Positions 1-6,053 of a stretch of DNA of 64,000 nt are shown here, piece after piece (position 1 is the first letter of the stretch; every line of letters starts with the position of its first letter). The DNA is from Parabacteroides distasonis (GTDB lineage Bacteria; Bacteroidota; Bacteroidia; Bacteroidales; Tannerellaceae), in NCBI GenBank assembly GCA_021531775.1, contig JAFBIU010000010.1, positions 1 to 64,000 on the forward strand, in the 5' to 3' direction. The notes below the pieces were generated by a model that was not told where the DNA came from, did not search any database, and saw only the letters and a list, made by a program, of their open reading frames with translations. Both the position numbers and the translations under genes were made by a program.

Positions 1-2
1 GC

Positions 3-455
3 CTCGGCTTGACCAGCAAACCGGCCGATTCTCCGCAGGAGTTTTCCGCTGCCACCCACATCCTCAAGGCCTACATCAACGCCATGGGTACGGGTGAGAT
101 CGCGAAGAAGCAGCTGGATGTGGCAGCCCGTTTCAAGGAGGTGGGCGAGTATAGCCGCGAAGAGGCATCGACGGGAACACCCGCTGAGGGTGGCAACACA
201 CAGACGATGTACACCCTGAGTCTCACTGCCTCTCCGGCCGAAGGGGGTAGCGTGAGTGGAGCCGGAACCTATGAGGCGGGTGCTTCCGTTTCGATCCAGG
301 CAACGGCCAACAGTGGTTACACCTTCACCCGCTGGAGCGATGGCGATACGAATGCGAGCCGTAGCGTGACGGTCAACAACGATCTGACACTCACTGCTGA
401 GTTTACCGCTGCAAGTGGTGGTGGCACCGATCCGGAGGAACCGCCCTTCTCCTAA
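3..455 (+). CDS. C-terminal part of an InlB-type B-repeat protein (5' end outside window)
   Basis: The reading frame is open from the first codon of the window (base 3), so this is the end of a longer gene; the TTG at base 9 is not a credible start. About 60 residues of helical-looking sequence (SAATHILKAYINAMGTGEI) are followed by a repeat with the pattern YTLSLTASPAEGGSVSG, then ANSGYTFTRWSDGD and LTLTAEF. That is the signature of the divergent InlB B-repeat (Listeria-Bacteroides repeat), a small beta-grasp module of surface proteins. The tail is Gly/Pro/Glu rich and stops at 453-455, before an intrinsic terminator. A secreted or surface location is likely from the family. The function of the N-terminal part cannot be judged because it lies outside the window. 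Confidence 0.65.
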   Translation, partial: LGLTSKPADSPQEFSAATHILKAYINAMGTGEIAKKQLDVAARFKEVGEYSREEASTGTPAEGGNTQTMYTLSLTASPAEGGSVSGAGTYEAGASVSIQATANSGYTFTRWSDGDTNASRSVTVNNDLTLTAEFTAASGGGTDPEEPPFS

Positions 456-531
456 CGAAGGGGTACTTCTCCAGCAGAGAGGCAGTTAGCCCCTCTCTCC
501 CACCGATCTGACGGGCGCACTACCCACACTC

Positions 532-574
532 GACCTGCAAGGTTTGTCCTTCCGACCCCTTGCAGGTCTTTTTT
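532..574 (+). terminator. Intrinsic terminator after the InlB-repeat gene
   Basis: GACCTGCAAGG and CCTTGCAGGTC form a perfect 11-base-pair stem with a short loop, followed directly by a run of six T. It lies about 77 bases after the stop codon of the plus-strand gene ending at 455. The stem is long and GC-rich, so this is a confident call from sequence alone. Confidence 0.85.
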
Positions 575-590
575 GTATTACAAATAGGCA

Positions 591-732
591 TCCCTCCAAA
601 AACAAGACACAAGTGGTTCCGGCTGGCTCAACACCTCCGGAGCTACTTACTTCGTTTTATCCATATCCTTTGACCGGCTATCAGCCCAAACGTCCATCAC
701 AATAACAATAACAATATCACAATTATTTTTGG
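591..732. repeat. Dispersed hairpin repeat, copy 1 (diverged)
   Basis: This is the first of three related copies of about 130-140 bases. It runs from TCCCTCCAAAAACAAGAC to ATCACAATTATTTTTGG. The core is an inverted repeat with arms at 611-622 and 637-648 (AAGTGGTTCCGG and CCGGAGCTACTT). A conserved right half follows (TTTTATCCATATCCTTT, then CCATCACAATAACAATA). Copy 1 has one extra AATAAC unit and several substitutions against copies 2 and 3. Together with the terminator before it, it fills most of the gap between genes ending at 455 and starting at 811. I see nothing further in 733-810. Confidence 0.85.
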
Positions 733-810
733 ACGCGCAATTGGGAGAGAAATTCCACTTGAACTTTGCCAATTGACAAGAATGATCTATCTTTATCCCC
801 AAAAATTAGT

Positions 811-1044
811 ATGCCAACATTGTTAATTATCTTTGGAATGCGATTCTTTTTCTATTTGGACGAACATGCTCCAATTCATGTCCACATAGAACGAAGTGGC
901 AAGAAAGCAAAAATAGACTTATATCCCGACATAAAATTGGTATATAATCATGGTCTAAAAGAACAAGAAATCAAAAAGGCTATTGAGATATGTATCATGT
1001 ATAGAGATAATTTCATCGAAGAATGGCATAGAAGGTTTGACTGA
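811..1044 (+). CDS. DUF4160 domain protein, partner of the DUF2442 gene
   Basis: The frame is open upstream to a TTG at 766, but the family begins MPT followed by a hydrophobic stretch and an RFFFY/H-HxH pattern. I therefore place the start at the ATG at 811 (MPTLLIIFGMRFFFYLDEHA), giving 77 residues. PIHVHIERSGKKAKIDL matches the core of DUF4160, a small alpha/beta domain. DUF4160 genes are commonly encoded next to DUF2442 genes, as here, with 15 bases between them. The pair is regarded as toxin-antitoxin-like, but a biochemical activity is not established to my knowledge. The gene is visibly richer in A and T than the GH110 gene downstream, which fits a recently acquired module. Confidence 0.75.
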   Translation: MPTLLIIFGMRFFFYLDEHAPIHVHIERSGKKAKIDLYPDIKLVYNHGLKEQEIKKAIEICIMYRDNFIEEWHRRFD

Positions 1045-1059
1045 TTAATTTGGACAATT

Positions 1060-1476
1060 ATGGAAAGGATTAAGAACATTTGGTTTGAAGGCAGAAGATT
1101 ATATATGAGATCAAAGGAAGGGAATCTCTATAGCCGTCCCTTGGAAGCATTTCCGGAACTTTTGGAGGCTTCGAATGAAGATCGGAGTGACTATAAGATC
1201 GATGATGACGGAGAGGCTATCCGCTGGGAATCGTTAGATATTGACCTGCATATCAACAGTTTTTTTGATCAGACAGAGCCTAACTACGACAATCCGGTTG
1301 CTGCCCTTTTCCGGCGTTTCCCCTGGCTCGTCCCTTCAGAAGTGGCAAATGCCATGAACATCAACAAGTATCTGCTGGCAAAGTATATGTATGGCATTTC
1401 AACACCTACTCCCGAGCGTTTCGCTAAATTGATAAACGTCCTCCATGGTTTTGGAAAAGAATTGCAATTGGCTTAA
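1060..1476 (+). CDS. DUF2442 domain protein with C-terminal helix-turn-helix
   Basis: This 138-residue protein starts with about 80 residues of DUF2442 type (IWFEGRRLYMRSKEGNLYSRPL, then a strand-rich segment ending WESLDIDLHINSFF). It continues with a helical tail (PSEVANAMNINKYLLAKYMYG and STPTPERFAKLINVLHGFG) that looks like an XRE-type DNA-binding domain. The arrangement suggests a DNA-binding antitoxin or autoregulator for the DUF4160 protein 15 bases upstream; that role is inference. Repeat copy 2 begins 9 bases after the stop codon, and repeat copy 1 precedes the pair, so the two genes sit as a cassette between direct repeats. Confidence 0.7.
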   Translation: MERIKNIWFEGRRLYMRSKEGNLYSRPLEAFPELLEASNEDRSDYKIDDDGEAIRWESLDIDLHINSFFDQTEPNYDNPVAALFRRFPWLVPSEVANAMNINKYLLAKYMYGISTPTPERFAKLINVLHGFGKELQLA

Positions 1477-1485
1477 AAAGGGGGT

Positions 1486-1615
1486 TCCAAAAACAAGACA
1501 CAAGTAGTTCCGGCGGACTCAAACCTCCGGAGCTACTTGCTTCATTTTATCCATATCCTTTAGCCACCTACCTGCCCAAAGAGCCATCACAATAACAATA
1601 TCACAATTGTTTGGG
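1486..1615. repeat. Dispersed hairpin repeat, copy 2
   Basis: This copy is nearly identical to copy 3 from the hairpin onward. Arms CAAGTAGTTCCGG (1501-1513) and CCGGAGCTACTTG (1527-1539) give a 13-base-pair stem with a single T-G pair. The right half TTTTATCCATATCCTTTAG and CCATCACAATAACAATATC is shared with copy 3 almost letter for letter. It lies between the convergent DUF2442 gene (plus) and the GH110 gene (minus). Read on the minus strand, the stem is followed by TGTCTTGTTTTTGG, so it could act as a terminator for the GH110 transcript. Confidence 0.88.
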
Positions 1616-1691
1616 AGCATGCTTCAGGTAGCATCTTTACATTTGCTGGCAGATGGCCGGAAGCTGTAGGGAAGAGAAGGCTATATGACAA

Positions 1692-3521
1692 TTATTGAGG
1701 AGGATCGATCGACACACGGCCGACATGTTCCAAGAGGAAACGATGACGGTTCCAATGGAAGGGCGGGAACTCCGTGTTAGTGAGGATCGTGTTGCCTTTG
1801 AACAGCAAGCCATCCACCGACTTCGCATACAAGATGGGCACATCGAAGGTCTCGAAACAGTTGTCGATGATCCGGATCGATTCCGCTTCACCCCCATGAT
1901 AATACTGCTGCTGACGCGCCAAGTCCTGGACCAGAGGCGTGATGCTGATGACCGCTTTCGACTCCATAAACAGACAACTCAACGTATTGATGAAACGATT
2001 ACGACTGATCTGTACATCCCGACAGGCACCACTCTCAAACCATAACGAACAGTCTCCACTGATCAGAATGGCGGAACCCGACACATGGTCGAAGATGTTG
2101 GAATCGACCACCACCTTCCGGGGTGTGGTAAACAGCGACCCTCGTGCACGATTGTTGCGGATCAGGTTGTGCGTGAAATAGACCTCCGGTGTCCATGTCA
2201 GGTTTTCCAACCCTAACACGCCCCCACCGACTAAACAGCTGTCAAGCGGTTCGGCCAAGCGAATCCGAAAAGAGCGTACGGGAGAGGCATCATCCCCTGT
2301 CTCACAAGGTGTAATCCGGGCGATCCGATGCGTCTGACCCACCACCTCGGAGGTCTCCTTCGTGATGAACTGGACCGAATCCCCCACAAAGCCCCAGTCG
2401 AAGCCATACGTCTGTTCGTACATGAACCGTCCGACGACCGTATAATCGTCGATACGCTCCTCCACATTCAGGTAAATGCCATGCACATTGATCGCATCAT
2501 CCCCCATGTGCTCATACAACCCGTTGGTCGAAAGGATCCTGCCCCGACAATGCGAGAAGTGAGTCGCATCCACAATCGAAGAGATGTAGCGCGACGGATT
2601 CCGTTCACTCAGACAGACCTTGAAGCCATCCAACGTCACGTTGTTGCACAACTGGGCCAGCAGCCCCATCCCCTGTGCATAATTGACCTCCACATTTTGC
2701 AAGACGGTCTGCTCGTTCTGATGCAGGAAAATGGCCGGAGCCGGCCGGTCCCACGTACGCAAGATCAAGACCATTCCTGGCTGCAGCCGCTCCTCGACCC
2801 ATTCCGGAGCCTGAATCACCCGCTTGCCCTTCGCCACCAAGGCATGGTTCGGAAAGGGAATGTCTCCGATGTTGTAGGCCAGCCGTTTGGTCACACCCTC
2901 GTAAGCCGTCGCATAGAAGGGACGGATGTCCGATCTTCCCAAGGTCGTCACCTCCAACACCGAATCCAGAGAGACCCGATAATCCATTCCCGGAAAGAGT
3001 TCGAACGTCACGCCACCCGTTTTCCCCTCATTCTTCAGGATGCGGATCTGCGGATAGATCGTCTCCTGAAAATCGATTGTGAAATCCTGCAACGTACAGT
3101 CGGTCGAGCGCACCAGCGAGAGGGGCAGCATTGTCCCGTGACAAACAAAGAGGGCCCCATTACCTTCGACCCGCAAGGACTGGAAATCCTCCAGCGGAAG
3201 GGCCACCTTGCAGGGGTTCTCCAACGGTTTCTCCCCACCCAGATAGGCTGCATGATTGGAGATGTAATACATCCGGCTGGTGGCATCCTCCTCCTGAAAA
3301 TCGTATCGACCCGACTGAAAACGGATTACGACACTATCCTGTCCAGCTGCTTCACGCACCTTCTGCAAGGCAACAGCCATTTTTGAGGCCAGTTTTTTGC
3401 CGCCGGGCACAATCCCGAACGAGGCCATCTCGAACACCTGCTGGGCCTGGACACTTCCGAACAGCACCCATAGCAATATGCCAGTTATGATAGTTCTACA
3501 CATATTCATCCCGGAAATCAT
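1692..3521 (-). CDS. GH110 exo-alpha-1,3-galactosidase, secreted
   Basis: A 609-residue protein with an N-terminal signal peptide ending near VQA/QQ. GH110 enzymes remove terminal alpha-1,3-linked galactose, including from blood group B and linear alpha-Gal structures, with inversion. The fold is a right-handed beta-helix, and the many short N-x-F or N-x-I turns (VYFTHNLIRNNRA, VVDSNIFDHVSG, ISRNRFINTL) fit this. The motif GDDAINVHG holds the Asp pair at residues 341-342, matching the catalytic Asp pair reported for the family. Length is typical. The start codon overlaps the stop of the upstream lipoprotein gene (ATGA at 3518-3521), so the two are cotranscribed; ATGs at residues 5 and 7 are alternative starts. 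The substrate is probably host mucin glycans, by family inference. Confidence 0.9.
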   Translation of the reverse strand: MISGMNMCRTIITGILLWVLFGSVQAQQVFEMASFGIVPGGKKLASKMAVALQKVREAAGQDSVVIRFQSGRYDFQEEDATSRMYYISNHAAYLGGEKPLENPCKVALPLEDFQSLRVEGNGALFVCHGTMLPLSLVRSTDCTLQDFTIDFQETIYPQIRILKNEGKTGGVTFELFPGMDYRVSLDSVLEVTTLGRSDIRPFYATAYEGVTKRLAYNIGDIPFPNHALVAKGKRVIQAPEWVEERLQPGMVLILRTWDRPAPAIFLHQNEQTVLQNVEVNYAQGMGLLAQLCNNVTLDGFKVCLSERNPSRYISSIVDATHFSHCRGRILSTNGLYEHMGDDAINVHGIYLNVEERIDDYTVVGRFMYEQTYGFDWGFVGDSVQFITKETSEVVGQTHRIARITPCETGDDASPVRSFRIRLAEPLDSCLVGGGVLGLENLTWTPEVYFTHNLIRNNRARGSLFTTPRKVVVDSNIFDHVSGSAILISGDCSLWFESGACRDVQISRNRFINTLSCLFMESKAVISITPLVQDLARQQQYYHGGEAESIRIIDNCFETFDVPILYAKSVDGLLFKGNTILTNTEFPPFHWNRHRFLLEHVGRVSIDPPQ

Positions 3522-4792
3522 TCGTTTGACAATCCGCGTGATTCATAAGGGCCATACACCCGTTGTACCTGCATCCGTTCGTCGCAGGCTGACAGCACAT
3601 AGATCCGATACTTTCTGCCCTCATCGAAGACCTTGATCACCACATGACCCGACACCGGTGCAACCGACTGCATCCAAGGTTCGGCTGCATATTGTGCCTG
3701 CAGCTGCTGAGGCAGGCAGGTCGGGAAGACTACCGGATCATCGGAAACAGGCGTCTCAGAGACCATCCGCTGGATGACAGCCGGCTGGATATGCTCGTAG
3801 TCCCAAACCGGAATGACATACTGTCGGGCCTGCGTGTGACGGATAACCCCCTCCGTCATGGCATCCTTGTAGGCATGATGATTGGTCTTGCACACATCGA
3901 CCGGTCCGCAAGCCAGTGCTACCTGCTCCTCCACATTGACCGGCTGTCCCTTTTCGTCGAGCAATTGCCCACTGATGTCACCTCCACAATAGTAGCGAAA
4001 CGGTCCGTAGGCAATACGAAGGGCAATACTTTTCGTATTCTCGTTCTGCCGTTGCGGATCCAAGTTCGCTTCGTTCAGGTCGTAGAAGCAACGGGTTTCG
4101 CCCGTTGGGCCGGTCCAGACCTCTCCATTGGCCGCCAAATTGCGGATGGAGAAGCGAGACTGATACTTCGACCGATCATGCTGCAAAGCGATCTGATTCT
4201 CCTGTCCCACCACAAAAGGCTCCTGCTGCAAGCCATATTGCGACTGTTGGTTCTGCAGGAAAGCCCGGTAATTGGTCACATCCGGATCCTGAATGGGCAA
4301 CGGATACTGATAGTCCGGATAACCCCGGTCGAGCACATGCCCGAATCGAAGCGACTGGCCCGCTTCCGTAATGCCGACCAGCGCATAATTCGGGTCCTGA
4401 TCCTCCGTCCGCGGCACCGGCAGGGTCGAGTCGCCCGTATGATCGTTGTGGAAATGGGAGACCAACAGATAATCCACTTCGTTTTGATGCGGATTGACCC
4501 GATTCACATAACGGGCCACCCACGATCCTGCTCTCCGGGAGGCATCGGGCAATGGCTCACACATCTTGGGATAATCACTGGGATCCCAATCGCCTACATC
4601 CACCAACAGGGAGGTGCCATCCGGAAATATCATGAAATTGGATTCACCTCGTCCCGTATAGATATGGTGAATCTCCATCTCCCCCTCCTGCCAAGCCGGG
4701 AAGAACTGTTCCTCCGGTTGCGAACAGGCCATCAGGGAGAGCAGGCCGGCCACACAGCCAGCCCATCCAGTCTTTCTATTCATCTTCTTCAT
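3518..4792 (-). CDS. Metallo-beta-lactamase-fold lipoprotein
   Basis: A 424-residue protein with a lipobox (LSLMAC, Cys23), so probably anchored to a membrane and facing the periplasm or the cell surface. The motif SHFHNDHTGD (His113, His115, Asp117, His118) is the HxHxDH metal site of the MBL fold. GTSLLVDVGDWD upstream and CKTNHHAYKD downstream complete the pattern of the ComEC/Rec2-like hydrolase branch. The substrate is unknown; MBL-fold enzymes include phosphodiesterases, esterases and nucleases. It overlaps the GH110 gene by four bases and is its only operon partner in view, which suggests a role with the same extracellular substrate. That is inference. It diverges from the Rpn-type gene at 4912. 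Confidence 0.75.
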   Translation of the reverse strand: MKKMNRKTGWAGCVAGLLSLMACSQPEEQFFPAWQEGEMEIHHIYTGRGESNFMIFPDGTSLLVDVGDWDPSDYPKMCEPLPDASRRAGSWVARYVNRVNPHQNEVDYLLVSHFHNDHTGDSTLPVPRTEDQDPNYALVGITEAGQSLRFGHVLDRGYPDYQYPLPIQDPDVTNYRAFLQNQQSQYGLQQEPFVVGQENQIALQHDRSKYQSRFSIRNLAANGEVWTGPTGETRCFYDLNEANLDPQRQNENTKSIALRIAYGPFRYYCGGDISGQLLDEKGQPVNVEEQVALACGPVDVCKTNHHAYKDAMTEGVIRHTQARQYVIPVWDYEHIQPAVIQRMVSETPVSDDPVVFPTCLPQQLQAQYAAEPWMQSVAPVSGHVVIKVFDEGRKYRIYVLSACDERMQVQRVYGPYESRGLSNE

Positions 4793-4811
4793 CTATGTGT
4801 TTTTTGACTCA

Positions 4812-4819
4812 CAAATATA
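4812..4819 (-). promoter_or_regulatory. -7 element (TATATTTG) for the MBL/GH110 operon
   Basis: On the minus strand this reads TATATTTG, matching the Bacteroides TAnnTTTG -7 consensus. It lies 20 bases upstream of the ATG at 4792. No good -33 TTTG is present at the expected distance, so the call rests on the -7 element and its position. Confidence 0.5.
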
Positions 4820-4831
4820 CATTTCGTTTCA

Positions 4832-4863
4832 TTTGGATTCTTCAGACAGAACACCTACTTTTG
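4832..4863 (+). promoter_or_regulatory. Bacteroides-type promoter for the Rpn-family gene
   Basis: TTTG at 4832-4835 and TACTTTTG at 4856-4863 are separated by 20 bases, a full match to the Bacteroides sigma-AB consensus (TTTG, 19-21 bases, TAnnTTTG). The start codon at 4912 lies about 48 bases downstream. The promoter interleaves with the divergent promoter of the MBL operon. Confidence 0.8.
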
Positions 4864-4911
4864 CTGACAAATAATTTTTATACATGTTTAATCCAAAATA
4901 ACAACTATGGT

Positions 4912-5853
4912 ATGGTAACAAATCAATCAAAACCGACCAACCGTCCTAATAGCGACGAGATGTTCATCAATCCTTTCACCGACTACGGGTTCAAACGGAT
5001 TTTCGGGACCGAAATCTCCAAAGACCTGCTCATCGAGTTCCTCAACAGCCTCATTCCGGATGCAAATATCGAGGACCTGGCCTTCTGCAATGTCGAACAG
5101 ATTGCCCACACCGAAGAGTCACAGAGGGCTTTCTTCGACATCCTTTGCCGGAACTCCAACAACGAATACATCCTGGTCGAGATGCAACGGAAGTCACAAG
5201 AACATTTTCAGGACCGGATCCTCTTCTACACCTCGTTCCTTATTCAAAATCAGATGAGTACCGTCCAACAAGCCTACAGGAGAATCAGAAAAGAGATGAA
5301 ACAAGGACAGGTCGATCCGGGGGATTATCCCGACTGGAACACGGACTGGCTCTACCACATGAAGCACATCTATGTGGTCTGTTTCCTCGGCTACACGATG
5401 TTCAAGGAGTATCCGGATACCTACCGATGGGACGTGTTGAGAATGGACAAGAAGCATCATGTCATTTTTGGGGATGCTTTGCAGGAAATCTATTTGGAAA
5501 TGCCGAAATTTCGCTTACCTTTGTCCCAGTGTGACACATTGGAGAAACGGTTTTTATACGTATTGAACAACATGGAAGTACTTAACAGATTACCCAAAGA
5601 ACTGAACAACCAGCTGTTCCAGCGGATGAAGGAGATCGCCTCCCTCTCAAACCTCTCTGCGGATCAGATGATTGCCTACCATCGGAGCATGATGGAGGAC
5701 TATGCTTATTACGATACGATCAATACGAGTTACAAAAAGGGTCGTAAAGAGCAAGCAATCGAAATGGCTCACAAATTAAAACGAGAAGGTGTCGATTCCG
5801 CTATCATTGCAAAGTGCTCTGGACTTTCTTTGGAAGAGATTGAAGCCTTGTAA
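4912..5853 (+). CDS. Rpn family PD-(D/E)XK nuclease / putative transposase
   Basis: The longest reading frame begins at 4795, but the promoter at 4832-4863 lies inside that extension. I therefore use the ATG at 4912, giving 313 residues. FINPFTDYGFKRIFG, LLIEFLNSLI, the Asp in FFDILC and the Glu in ILVEMQRK form the PD-(D/E)XK core of the PDDEXK_2 (recombination-promoting nuclease) family. The C-terminal tail KKGRKEQAIEMAHKLK followed by GLSLEEIEAL is the helical tail usual in these proteins. Family members stimulate RecA-independent recombination in E. coli, and many are in variable, mobile loci. Repeat copy 3 begins 7 bases after the stop. I see no terminal inverted repeats marking a complete transposon. 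Confidence 0.85.
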   Translation: MVTNQSKPTNRPNSDEMFINPFTDYGFKRIFGTEISKDLLIEFLNSLIPDANIEDLAFCNVEQIAHTEESQRAFFDILCRNSNNEYILVEMQRKSQEHFQDRILFYTSFLIQNQMSTVQQAYRRIRKEMKQGQVDPGDYPDWNTDWLYHMKHIYVVCFLGYTMFKEYPDTYRWDVLRMDKKHHVIFGDALQEIYLEMPKFRLPLSQCDTLEKRFLYVLNNMEVLNRLPKELNNQLFQRMKEIASLSNLSADQMIAYHRSMMEDYAYYDTINTSYKKGRKEQAIEMAHKLKREGVDSAIIAKCSGLSLEEIEAL

Positions 5854-5859
5854 CTCTGA

Positions 5860-5998
5860 TCCCTCCAAAAAAACAAAATACAAGTAGTTCCGGCAGACTC
5901 AACACCTCCGGAGCTACTTGCTTCATTTTATCCATATCCTTTAGCCACCTACCTGCCCAAAGAGCCATCACAATAACAATATCACAATTGTTTTGGGG
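5860..5998. repeat. Dispersed hairpin repeat, copy 3
   Basis: The most complete copy. Arms CAAGTAGTTCCGG (5881-5893) and CCGGAGCTACTTG (5908-5920) form a 13-base-pair stem with one T-G pair. The left flank CCCTCCAAAAAAACAAAATA is A-rich, so the minus strand reads hairpin then TATTTTGTTTTTTT, like an intrinsic terminator. The right half matches copy 2 almost exactly to about 5990. It separates the convergent Rpn gene (plus) and the DoxX/TIM-barrel gene (minus), and probably ends the SusCD operon transcript. Confidence 0.88.
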
Positions 5999-6053
5999 AT
6001 ATCTTTGCGAATGATTCAGGCAATTACACGGGTTCGGACGAAGCGATGTATCC

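Noticed and set aside
2328-3386. Long plus-strand open frame (about 350 codons) opposite the GH110 gene
   Set aside because: It is the antisense shadow of a gene with a full catalytic motif set. Its translation is rich in His, Arg and Gln with no domain pattern or promoter.
3644-4807. Long plus-strand open frame (about 390 codons) opposite the MBL lipoprotein gene
   Set aside because: Antisense shadow. The minus strand has the lipobox and HxHxDH motif; the plus-strand translation has no recognisable features.
5860-5998. Short minus-strand frames within the repeat copies sharing KDMDK
   Set aside because: They end at different points in the three copies, copies 1 and 2 have early stops, and the conserved features are the hairpin and flanks rather than a reading frame. 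A decayed coding origin cannot be excluded.
4795-5998. Complete insertion sequence formed by the Rpn gene and a repeat
   Set aside because: No terminal inverted repeats or target duplication are visible around the gene, and the repeat is present only on the downstream side.
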